From Actinomycetes bacterium (GTDB lineage: Bacteria > Actinomycetota > Acidimicrobiia > Acidimicrobiales > RAAP-2), in assembly GCA_021850345.1 (NCBI GenBank), contig JAJZMN010000147.1:1-5748 (forward strand): a stretch of DNA of 5,748 nt, given 5' to 3'. A program made the position numbers and the translations under genes. This document shows, one piece after another, positions 1 through 5,099 of the stretch. Every line of letters starts with the position of its first letter. The stretch's first letter is position 1. The notes beneath the pieces are model-generated. The model was not told the origin of the DNA and searched no databases. It saw only the letters and a list, made by a program, of their open reading frames with translations.

Positions 1-1
1 C

Positions 2-1000
2 ATCCGGGTGGCCGGGCAGGTCGTCCGCGCCGTGCCCAGCCTCCGAAGGGCGCGCCGCCGGATGCCGGGGCGTGCCTCGTCCGTCCTCACCCTCGATCCG
101 CTGGCGGAGCGGCTGCGTTGGGGCGGGCGCGGGATCGCGCCGGTGGACCCTGCGCTCATCGCCAGACCTGGGCTGGACCTCCGTATCTCCGTGGTGGCGC
201 TCGGTGCGGGGGCGCTCCGTTACGTCACCGGAGACGGCACGATCGTGGCGGGTGACGCGCTGACGCCCCTTCCCGGCAATTCGGCAGGCCCCGTGGACGT
301 CATCGACGCGGTGATCGCCTCGGCGAGCGTGCCCATGATCTTCCCGCCGCGGGCCCTCGCCGGCGACGCCTACGTGGACGGCGGCATCGTCGAGAACATC
401 CCGGTGGCCGCAGCGGCGGCCCTCGGCGCGAGGCGGATCTTCGCGGTGCTCGCGGTGCCGCTCGACCCGCCTGCGGAGCACTTCGATTATGCACGCGCGA
501 GCGCCCCGGCCGTGTTCCTCCGGGCGATCGGGGCGATCTCCTTCGCTGAGCGACAGCGCGCCAACCTGACGCCGCCACTTCCCGAGGGCACCGAGCTCAC
601 GGTGATCGACCCGGTGGTCGACGTGGTCGGGCCTTTCGAGGTGGCCCGCGGGCTGATGCTTCTGAACATGGACTACGGGTGGATGCGAGCAGCGGACATG
701 TCCGCCGACATCGGTCCCGCGGCCCGGCAGCGCGCGGTCGAGGCGACCGACGCGATCGTCGTCGCGCGCACCCAGGCGTGGCACCGCGAAGAGGAGCTTT
801 GGTCCGGCGAGGGGAGGTCCGCGGGCGACGTCGCCGCGCTCACCAGCTTGAAGCGGGTCGTGCGGGACGCGCTGACCGAGCGCAAGGAGCTCGGCCTCCC
901 GGTCCCCCACGACGCCACACGATGGTGGTCGGGCTACGAGATCCACGAGCGCGTCCGGCCCGCTTCGCTTCCCCCGGGCCTCTTCGACGAGCGCGGCTGA
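2..1000 (+). CDS. patatin-like phospholipase, 5'-truncated
   Basis: This is the C-terminal part of a patatin-family serine lipase or acyl hydrolase. The reading frame is open to the left edge, so the GTG at 8 is probably internal and the real start lies outside the window. The family uses a Ser-Asp dyad. The Asp motif is visible as YVDGGIVENIPV, with the catalytic Asp codon at 377-379, preceded by the typical ASASVPMIFPP segment and followed by AAALGARRIFAVLAVPL. The N-terminal glycine-rich oxyanion loop and GxSxG serine motif are not in the window, so activity cannot be judged. No signal peptide or membrane helix is seen in the visible part. The roughly 200 residues after the Asp motif are polar, with no domain I recognise. 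The gene ends with TGA, 21 bp before the convergent stop of the next gene. The family call is solid; the substrate is unknown. Confidence 0.85.
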   Translation: MRVAGQVVRAVPSLRRARRRMPGRASSVLTLDPLAERLRWGGRGIAPVDPALIARPGLDLRISVVALGAGALRYVTGDGTIVAGDALTPLPGNSAGPVDVIDAVIASASVPMIFPPRALAGDAYVDGGIVENIPVAAAAALGARRIFAVLAVPLDPPAEHFDYARASAPAVFLRAIGAISFAERQRANLTPPLPEGTELTVIDPVVDVVGPFEVARGLMLLNMDYGWMRAADMSADIGPAARQRAVEATDAIVVARTQAWHREEELWSGEGRSAGDVAALTSLKRVVRDALTERKELGLPVPHDATRWWSGYEIHERVRPASLPPGLFDERG

Positions 1001-1007
1001 GCAGCGC

Positions 1008-1020
1008 GGGCGAGGCGCCC
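1008..1020. terminator. short hairpin between convergent genes
   Basis: GGGCG-AGG-CGCCC forms a 5-bp GC stem with a 3-nt loop in the 21-bp gap between two convergent stop codons. It could act in both directions, but there is no T-run in either direction and the stem is short. The call rests mainly on its position. Confidence 0.3.
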
Positions 1021-1021
1021 T

Positions 1022-1576
1022 TCAGCGCAGGTGGTCGGACCACCCCTTCCCGTCCCACCAGCGCTCCTTGCCGCTCCCGGCGGGATCGGGGTACCAGCCG
1101 GCGGGCGGCAGCGGTTGGGGCGGCGCGGGAGGCTGGGGCGGGTAGCCGTAGCCGCCGTACGGGCCACCTCCGTAGGGGCCGCCGCCGTAGGAGGGGCCGC
1201 CGCCGTACGGGCCAGCGGGGTAAGGACCGGGCTCCCCGGAGCCTCCCTGGGTGCCGGGACCCCCGTAGCCACCGGGCGCCCCCCCGTAGCCCTCGCCGTA
1301 CTGGCCGTAGTGCGGGAACTGGGAAGCCGCGGGCGGGCCGGCGGAGGTCGGCGGGAACCGGCGACGGAGCACGGTCAGGTACACGATCGACGAGATGAGG
1401 GCGATCGGCCACAGGATCAGCCAGCCGATCCCGAGGGAGACGCCCCACATGACCTTCCGGCCCGTCGAGAACTGCCACGCCGGACGGCGCGCGACGTCGA
1501 CGATCGCCCAGATCACCGGGATGAGGGACACGAGCGCGAGCGCGCCGACGACGGTCAGCCAGTCACTGGGGGTCAC
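1022..1576 (-). CDS. two-helix membrane protein with C-terminal DUF2510
   Basis: This is a 184-residue protein of unknown function. Residues about 7-27 and 43-69 are hydrophobic and likely membrane helices. The pattern of an Ile/Trp-rich helix, an Asp, a short basic loop and a second Trp-rich helix resembles the PLDc_N-type two-helix domain. Residues about 86-157 are low-complexity Gly/Pro/Tyr (GGGPYGGGPYGG and similar). Residues 159-184 form a DUF2510 motif, AGWYPDP followed by RWWDGKGWSDH, a short Trp-rich module common in actinobacterial membrane proteins. The start is a GTG at 1576; an AGGG about 12 nt upstream is a weak ribosome site. A possible -10 (TAACAT, minus strand, 1631-1636) lies about 54 bp upstream. 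The gene is downstream of acs in the same direction, separated by a strong hairpin, so it is probably a separate unit. A link to acetate metabolism is not supported. Confidence 0.8.
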   Translation of the reverse strand: MTPSDWLTVVGALALVSLIPVIWAIVDVARRPAWQFSTGRKVMWGVSLGIGWLILWPIALISSIVYLTVLRRRFPPTSAGPPAASQFPHYGQYGEGYGGAPGGYGGPGTQGGSGEPGPYPAGPYGGGPSYGGGPYGGGPYGGYGYPPQPPAPPQPLPPAGWYPDPAGSGKERWWDGKGWSDHLR

Positions 1577-1636
1577 CGGACACGCAACCCTGCTGCCGCG
1601 GGGCCCACGGGGACAAACGCCACGCCCGCGATGTTA

Positions 1637-1675
1637 TGCGGGGCCCGGGAGCCCTGAAGGCACCCGGGCCCCGCA
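1637..1675 (-). terminator. 13-bp hairpin downstream of acs, likely terminator
   Basis: TGCGGGGCCCGGG at 1637-1649 pairs perfectly with CCCGGGCCCCGCA at 1663-1675. Inside, after one A/A mismatch, GCC (1651-1653) pairs with GGC (1659-1661) around a 5-nt loop. The hairpin lies 83 nt past the acs stop and before the DUF2510 gene. No T-run follows on either strand, so it would be a terminator of the U-poor kind suggested for high-GC actinobacteria, or an mRNA 3'-end protector. The stem is plain in the sequence; the function is inferred from position. Confidence 0.55.
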
Positions 1676-1717
1676 GTTGGCCGCCGGTCCCCCCGGACGA
1701 CGGCTGGGCCGGGGGTC

Positions 1718-1732
1718 GCACCTGCAAGGTGC
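1718..1732 (-). other. small stem-loop just after acs
   Basis: GCACCT-GCA-AGGTGC is a perfect 6-bp inverted repeat with a 3-nt loop, 26 nt past the acs stop. A second 4-bp hairpin (GCCC-TGA-GGGC, 1746-1756) lies even closer to the stop. Either could support 3'-end formation together with the larger hairpin at 1637-1675. Evidence is structural only. Confidence 0.3.
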
Positions 1733-1758
1733 ACGGCGCCGGCCCGCCCTGAGGGCAA

Positions 1759-3894
1759 CTACTCGGCCTGCCCGAACGCCTTGATCTCCTCGGCCTCTTT
1801 CTCGGAGAGCTGCTTGGGGACCTCGCCTCGGGCCTGCTTCACCTCTTGGACGTGCGCGCGGATCTCCTCGACCACCTCGGGATTCGCGAGCGTCGTGATG
1901 TCGCCGACGTCGGTGAAGTTGGAGATGCCGGCGATGACCCGGCGCATGATCTTGCCCGAGCGGGTCTTGGGCATGTCCGGGACGATCCAGACGCTCTTCG
2001 GCCGGGCCACCTTGCCGATCTCGGTCTCGATGACCTTGGCGACCTTCTCTTCGACGTGCGATCCGGGCTCGACGCCCGGCTTGAGCGAGATGTACATCTC
2101 GACCGCCCGGCCGCGCAGCTCGTCGACCACCGGCACCGCGGCCGCCTCCGCCACCTCGTCGACGAGGAGGCTCGCCGACTCGAGCTCCTTCGTCCCGAGG
2201 CGGTGGCCGGCGACGTTGATGACGTCGTCCACGCGCCCGAGGATCCGGAAGTAGCCGTCCGCGGCCTGGGTGGCGCCGTCGTTCGCGAAGTACGGCCAGT
2301 CGTGCCAGTCGGTGCTCTTCGGGTCCTTGTTGTACTTGGCGTAGTAGGTCGACACGAACCGGTCCGGGTCGCCCCAGATGGTCTGGAAGATGCCGGGCCA
2401 GGGGTTGCGGATGCAGATGTTGCCCGCGCGGCCCGAGCCCTTCGGCACTTCCTCGCCGTTCTCGTCGTAGATCACGGGGTAGATCCCGAGCACCCCGGGG
2501 CCGGCGCTTCCCGGCTTCATCGGCTCGAGCCCGGGCAGGGTCGAGCACAGGAAGCCGCCGTTCTCGGTCTGCCACCAGGTGTCGACGATCGCCGCCTCGC
2601 CCTTGCCGACGACCTCGTAGTACCACCGCCAGACGTCGGGCTCGATGGGCTCCCCCACCGTCGTCATGTGCTTGAAGTGGTAGTCGTACTTCTTGGGCTC
2701 TGTGGGGCCGACCTTGCGGAGCATCCGGATCGTCGTGGGCGCGGTGTGGAAGATGTTGACGCCGAGGCGTTCGGCGATCCTCCACGCCCGACCCGGGTCG
2801 GGATAGGTCGGCACGCCCTCGTACATCACGCTCGTCGTCCCGAGCGAGAGCGGCCCGTAGACGATGTAGGAGTGGCCGGTGATCCAGCCGATGTCCGCTG
2901 CGCACCAATAGGTGTCCTCGGGGTGGATGTCCTGGTAGTACTTCGAGGTCCCCGTCACGTACGCCAGGTAGCCGCCGATCGAGTGCTGGCAGCCCTTCGG
3001 GCGCCCCGTGGTGCCCGAGGAGTACATGATGAACAGGGGCGCCTCGGCGGGCATCGAGACCGGGTCGACGGTCTTCCCCCGGTAGTTGTCCATGACCTCG
3101 TCGACGAAGAAGTCGCGCCCCTCCACCATCGGGAACTTCGAGGCGTACTGGCCGGGGTGGCGCCGGTAGACGAGGACCTTGTCGACTTCGTGGCCCTCTT
3201 CCTTGGCACGCTCGACCGCCTCGTCGGCCTTCTCCTTGTGGTCGAGCAGCGCGCCGCTGCGGTAGTAGCCGTCCATCGTGATGAGGACGTGGCTCTGGGA
3301 GTCCGAGATCCTCCCGCCGCAGGCCGCGCCGCTGAAGCCGGCGAAGACCTGGGAGTGGATGACGCCGAGGCGGGCGCAGGCGAGCATCACGACGGGGAGC
3401 TCGATGACCATCGGCATGTGGAGCGTGACCCGGTCGCCGGCCTTCAGCCCGCAGAAGTCCCGGAGCATCGCCGCGGTCTCGTTCACCCGCCGGTAGAGCT
3501 CGCGGTAGGTGACCGCCTGGGTCTCTTCTTCCTCGAGCTCGGGGACCCAGATGAGCGCCGCCTGGTTGGGGCGCGTCTTCAGGTGCCGGTCGACGCAGTT
3601 GAACGAGGCGTTCAGCTTCCCGCCGACGAACCAGCGCCAGAAGGGCGGGTTCGAGGTGTCGAGCGTCGTGTGCCAGTACTCGTCCCATGTGAGGAGGTCC
3701 GCGTACTCCTTGAAGCACTCGGGGAACTTGTCCTCGCTGAAGCGCTCCCGGATGGAGGGGTCGGACGCGTTGGCCTGCCCGACGAACCCGGGCGGCGGGT
3801 AGTAGAAGTTCTCCTCCTTCCAGTGGACGGCGATCTGGGCCTCGCTGACTTGCAGTTCCTCGGTTTCTTCGGCCGGGGTGGTCTCTGCCGTCAT
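1759..3894 (-). CDS. acsA: acetyl-CoA synthetase (AMP-forming)
   Basis: This cytoplasmic enzyme joins acetate to CoA using ATP, through acetyl-AMP (acetate--CoA ligase). The 711 residues carry the whole family signature in order: N-terminal FVGGKLNASFNCVDRH (about 89-104), ATP loop YSSGTTGRPKG (291-301), ADIGWITGHSYIVYGP (333-348), VGEPIEP (413-419), DTWWQTENGG (438-447), hinge and ribose-binding GRVDDVINVAGHRLGT (553-568), and PKTRSGKIMRR (642-652), whose Lys648 matches the catalytic lysine silenced by acetylation in Salmonella Acs. Trp441 and Val413 match the acetate-pocket Trp414 and Val386 of Salmonella, favouring acetate over longer acids. I chose the ATG at 3894 over the GTG at 3906 because a GGAGG sits 5 nt before it. 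It is about 60 residues longer than the E. coli enzyme, from both termini and an insertion near 520-532. It lies downstream of satP on the same strand. Confidence 0.97.
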   Translation of the reverse strand: MTAETTPAEETEELQVSEAQIAVHWKEENFYYPPPGFVGQANASDPSIRERFSEDKFPECFKEYADLLTWDEYWHTTLDTSNPPFWRWFVGGKLNASFNCVDRHLKTRPNQAALIWVPELEEEETQAVTYRELYRRVNETAAMLRDFCGLKAGDRVTLHMPMVIELPVVMLACARLGVIHSQVFAGFSGAACGGRISDSQSHVLITMDGYYRSGALLDHKEKADEAVERAKEEGHEVDKVLVYRRHPGQYASKFPMVEGRDFFVDEVMDNYRGKTVDPVSMPAEAPLFIMYSSGTTGRPKGCQHSIGGYLAYVTGTSKYYQDIHPEDTYWCAADIGWITGHSYIVYGPLSLGTTSVMYEGVPTYPDPGRAWRIAERLGVNIFHTAPTTIRMLRKVGPTEPKKYDYHFKHMTTVGEPIEPDVWRWYYEVVGKGEAAIVDTWWQTENGGFLCSTLPGLEPMKPGSAGPGVLGIYPVIYDENGEEVPKGSGRAGNICIRNPWPGIFQTIWGDPDRFVSTYYAKYNKDPKSTDWHDWPYFANDGATQAADGYFRILGRVDDVINVAGHRLGTKELESASLLVDEVAEAAAVPVVDELRGRAVEMYISLKPGVEPGSHVEEKVAKVIETEIGKVARPKSVWIVPDMPKTRSGKIMRRVIAGISNFTDVGDITTLANPEVVEEIRAHVQEVKQARGEVPKQLSEKEAEEIKAFGQAE

Positions 3895-3897
3895 GTT

Positions 3898-3904
3898 CAC
3901 CTCC
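3898..3904 (-). promoter_or_regulatory. acs ribosome binding site, decides the start
   Basis: On the minus strand GGAGGTG precedes ATG at 3894, with 5 nt between GGAGG and the ATG. The upstream in-frame GTG at 3906 overlaps this Shine-Dalgarno sequence and has no good site of its own, so the four extra residues it would add (MEVN) are most likely untranslated. Confidence 0.8.
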
Positions 3905-3927
3905 ACGTGGTCACGACCAGGGGTGCG

Positions 3928-3936
3928 ACCGTTGGT
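3928..3936 (+). promoter_or_regulatory. LytTR-type box upstream of acs
   Basis: ACCGTTGGT fits every position of [TA][AC][CA]GTTN[AG][TG], the consensus I recall for LytTR-family regulators. With flanks it reads GCGACCGTT, identical to nine bases of the boxes upstream of satP. No partner box lies 21 or 22 bp away, it is on the strand opposite to acs, and it would be downstream of the predicted acs start site. It is therefore only a candidate. Confidence 0.3.
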
Positions 3937-3957
3937 GCCCGACCCGTGCCGGGCGCC
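3934..3957 (-). other. stem-loop in predicted acs leader
   Basis: GGTGCCCG at 3934-3941 pairs with CGGGCGCC at 3950-3957 around an 8-nt loop. One pair is T-G on the plus strand and A/C on the transcribed minus strand. It would lie in the 5' leader of acs mRNA, about 40 nt before the start codon. It may affect translation or be chance in GC-rich DNA. I see no known riboswitch pattern. Confidence 0.25.
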
Positions 3958-3966
3958 GGTGTCCTA

Positions 3967-3995
3967 ATCCTGCTCCCGTGGGAGCGGTTGTGCAA
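3967..3995 (-). promoter_or_regulatory. acsA: possible acs promoter with palindrome in its spacer
   Basis: On the minus strand, TTGCAC (3990-3995) and CAGGAT (3967-3972) are 17 bp apart and could be -35 and -10 boxes, giving a leader of about 65 nt before the acs ATG. The match to the consensus is modest. The 14-bp inverted repeat GCTCCC-AC-GGGAGC (3972-3985) fills most of the spacer, a place where a bound regulator would control access. If the promoter is real, acs can be transcribed independently of satP. Confidence 0.35.
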
Positions 3996-4010
3996 TCGGG
4001 TGCGCAGCCC

Positions 4011-4057
4011 GCCGGCCGGGCCGCTCCGCGTTCGCACGCGGGGCGGTGCCGGCCGGC
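4011..4057 (-). terminator. 19-bp imperfect hairpin between satP and acs
   Basis: Three nested stems share one axis: 4011-4019 with 4049-4057 (9 bp, GCCGGCCGG), 4021-4024 with 4043-4046 (4 bp), and 4026-4031 with 4036-4041 (6 bp), interrupted by a small internal loop and one mismatch. On the minus strand the loop is GCGA, a GNRA tetraloop. It begins 31 nt past the satP stop. There is no T-run after it, so it could be a U-poor terminator or partial terminator for satP, or a processing or stability element that sets different satP and acs mRNA levels. Confidence 0.55.
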
Positions 4058-4088
4058 AGCGCTGCGAGAGCTGTCGCTCAGTTCCTGC

Positions 4089-4727
4089 TCACGCCCGGAC
4101 TGCCGGGAAGCTCATCGGCTTTCCGACGAAGAGGACGTGGCGTCCGGCCATGCCGTTCACGACGCCGGCCGCCGACGTGTACCACGCCGTCGCCGCGGTG
4201 ACGACGCCCACGATGCCCCCGGCCTTCACCAGGTTGGATGTGGAGGCGAAGTTGCCGATGAACAGGAGCAACTCGGTCACTTCCAAGGTGAAGAAGACGG
4301 CCAGCACCGCCTTGTTCACGAACAGGCTCCACAGGAGCATGTAGGTGTTGAAGATGAAGAAGGCGAGCAGGATCCAGCCCAGGTCGTTTGTGACCATGTG
4401 CCCGGTCGCGTGGCCGGTGCCCAGCATCACGTAGAGCCCGAGGCCGATCCAGAAGCCGCCGTACGTCGAGAACGCCGTCGACCCGAAGACGTTCCGGTTC
4501 TTGAACTCCCACATGCCGGCGAGGAGCTGGCACGCGCCGCCGTAGGCGAAGGCGTAGCCGAGCCAGTCGTTGCCGGTCCCTCGTGTCCAGCCCGCGTTGT
4601 GCGCGGACAAGAGGAAGGTGGTGAGTGCGAAGGCAGCCAGCCCGAGCGGTGCGGGATCGGCGACGGTGGGCGCGCCGACGATCTCCATCTGCTGCACGGG
4701 TCTGGTCGCTTCGAAGGTGGTTGCCAT
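4089..4727 (-). CDS. satP: acetate uptake transporter, GPR1/FUN34/YaaH (SatP) family
   Basis: This is a 212-residue inner-membrane protein that takes up acetate and related small carboxylates such as succinate. The family signature near the start of helix 1 reads DPAPLGLAAFALTTFLLSAH (24-43); the usual first residue is Asn, here Asp24. Other family landmarks are the HN pair (43-44), the GMWEFKNRNVFGSTAFSTYG stretch (71-90) and GFWIGLG. Six hydrophobic helices can be drawn: about 26-46, 55-74, 86-104, 115-136, 139-160 and 168-190. The protein is slightly longer than E. coli SatP (188) because of its N-terminal tail. The start is the ATG at 4727, behind AAGGAGG with an 8-nt gap; the frame stays open far upstream but has no comparable start. 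acs follows 194 bp downstream on the same strand, pairing uptake with activation. The upstream side holds a phased repeat array and a divergent kinase gene, which suggests regulated expression. Confidence 0.95.
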   Translation of the reverse strand: MATTFEATRPVQQMEIVGAPTVADPAPLGLAAFALTTFLLSAHNAGWTRGTGNDWLGYAFAYGGACQLLAGMWEFKNRNVFGSTAFSTYGGFWIGLGLYVMLGTGHATGHMVTNDLGWILLAFFIFNTYMLLWSLFVNKAVLAVFFTLEVTELLLFIGNFASTSNLVKAGGIVGVVTAATAWYTSAAGVVNGMAGRHVLFVGKPMSFPAVRA

Positions 4728-4735
4728 GTCGTGGC

Positions 4736-4742
4736 CCTCCTT
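4736..4742 (-). promoter_or_regulatory. satP: satP ribosome binding site
   Basis: On the minus strand AAGGAGG lies 8 nt before the ATG at 4727, a near-perfect Shine-Dalgarno sequence. It fixes the transporter start although the same frame stays open for hundreds of bases upstream. Confidence 0.85.
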
Positions 4743-4814
4743 CCCGCCGGTTCCCCGGACGGGCTCGATGCGAAGCAGCACCTCACAGGTCGTGCCCGTC
4801 CGGCCCCCTCCGGA

Positions 4815-4832
4815 GACCGTGCGACCACGGTC
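4815..4832. promoter_or_regulatory. 7-bp inverted repeat upstream of satP
   Basis: GACCGTG-CGAC-CACGGTC is a perfect dyad with a 4-bp centre, 88 bp before the satP start and just downstream of the predicted promoter. It could be an operator for a dimeric regulator or a leader hairpin. Each arm contains ACCGTG, close to the ACCGTT core of the nearby boxes but inverted. Confidence 0.35.
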
Positions 4833-4844
4833 CTGCCAGGGAGG

Positions 4845-4873
4845 ATCTTGGTGAAACCGATTGCACCGGACAA
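4845..4873 (-). promoter_or_regulatory. satP: possible satP promoter
   Basis: On the minus strand TTGTCC (4868-4873) and CAAGAT (4845-4850) are separated by 17 bp. The -10 resembles that proposed for acs (CAGGAT). This gives a leader of about 110 nt. The -35 is weak, as expected of a promoter that needs an activator, and the repeat array begins about 42 bp further upstream. This is a by-eye prediction. Confidence 0.35.
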
Positions 4874-4914
4874 GGCTCTTTGCGCCGGGATCGCCCGGAG
4901 GTGGCCGTCCGTCG

Positions 4915-4965
4915 CCGAACGGTCGCCACCCTGCGCCGAACGGTCGCTGTCGGGCGACGAACGGC
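4915..4965 (-). promoter_or_regulatory. three phased LytTR-type boxes, 21-bp period
   Basis: Read on the minus strand toward satP, ACCGTTCGG occurs at 4936-4944 and 4915-4923, and the near copy GCCGTTCGT at 4957-4965. Gaps between boxes are exactly 12 bp, so the period is 21 bp, two helical turns. The first two fit every position of [TA][AC][CA]GTTN[AG][TG], and the third misses only the first. The consensus and the 12-13 bp gap are what I recall for LytTR response regulators (AlgR/AgrA/LytR class). The neighbouring gene encodes a LytS-type kinase, the usual partner of such regulators. The site lies about 40 bp upstream of the predicted satP -35, where an activator could bind. Binding itself is inferred. 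Confidence 0.6.
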
Positions 4966-5019
4966 GCGGCCGCCCCGATCGGAGCGCGCCCGCCGAAAGG
5001 ATCGACACCTCCGAAGGCC
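4915..5019. repeat. six-unit short direct repeat array
   Basis: Plus-strand units begin at 4915, 4936, 4957, 4975, 4993 and 5011: CCGAACGGT, CCGAACGGT, ACGAACGGC, CCGATCGGA, CCGAAAGGA and CCGAAGGCC. Periods are 21, 21, 18, 18 and 18 bp. Similarity falls off toward the kinase side; the first three are the best copies. A very degenerate copy may lie in phase at 4894-4902. The array may be a regulator-binding cluster that grew by duplication. All periods are multiples of three, so a coding origin (a Pro-Phe-Gly repeat on the minus strand) has to be considered, but no start site supports it. Confidence 0.5.
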
Positions 5020-5075
5020 CCGCGACAGACCGAGGGGGCTGTGGAAGACTGCGGGGAGGGGCGCCGCAGCCCGCG

Positions 5076-5087
5076 GTGCCCGGGCAC
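5076..5087. promoter_or_regulatory. 12-bp perfect palindrome before kinase start
   Basis: GTGCCCGGGCAC is a perfect palindrome ending 12 bp before the proposed TTG start of the kinase gene. It may be an operator or may occlude translation. Its first three bases are also an alternative in-frame GTG start. Chance is possible in GC-rich DNA. Confidence 0.3.
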
Positions 5088-5099
5088 GGGGGCCGGCCA

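Larger units (their letters stand above)
4728..5099. other. divergent control region between satP and kinase
   Basis: This 372-bp stretch has no convincing gene. From the satP side it holds the satP ribosome site (4736-4742), a 7-bp dyad (4815-4832), a possible satP promoter (4845-4873), the 10-mer CCGATTGCAC shared with the acs upstream region (4857-4866), a phased repeat array (4915-5019), and a 12-bp palindrome (5076-5087) just before the kinase start. Frames stay open here on both strands only because stop codons are rare in GC-rich DNA. Confidence 0.7.

Noticed and set aside
679..1398. A 239-codon Arg-rich plus-strand frame spanning the patatin end and the DUF2510 gene
   Set aside because: It crosses the convergent ends of two supported genes in a different frame and shows no domain; it is a composition artefact.
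1634..3718. A 694-codon open frame on the minus strand in another frame of acs
   Set aside because: Arg/Pro/Gly-rich composition with no motifs; it is a frame-shifted shadow of acs, whose own frame carries every expected catalytic motif.
1846..4344. An 832-codon open frame on the plus strand, antisense to acs and satP
   Set aside because: It mirrors the acs gene in a GC-rich sequence where stops are rare, has no domain I recognise, is extremely rich in Asp, Arg, Val and Gly, and runs opposite two genes with clear family signatures.
4913..5019. CRISPR array
   Set aside because: Units are 9-14 bp with 4-12 bp gaps, far too short for CRISPR repeats and spacers, and no cas genes are present.
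4890..5030. Possible coding repeat: Pro-Phe-Gly units of 6-7 residues on the minus strand
   Set aside because: The units follow from the 18 and 21 bp repeat periods. Other frames also give regular peptides, there is no start site, and the 21-bp phasing with a full match to a regulator consensus explains the best copies better. It is kept only as an alternative for the origin of the array.
4728..5099. tRNA or other structured RNA gene in the divergent spacer
   Set aside because: I found no cloverleaf, T-loop motif or known riboswitch pattern, only short dyads better explained as regulator sites.
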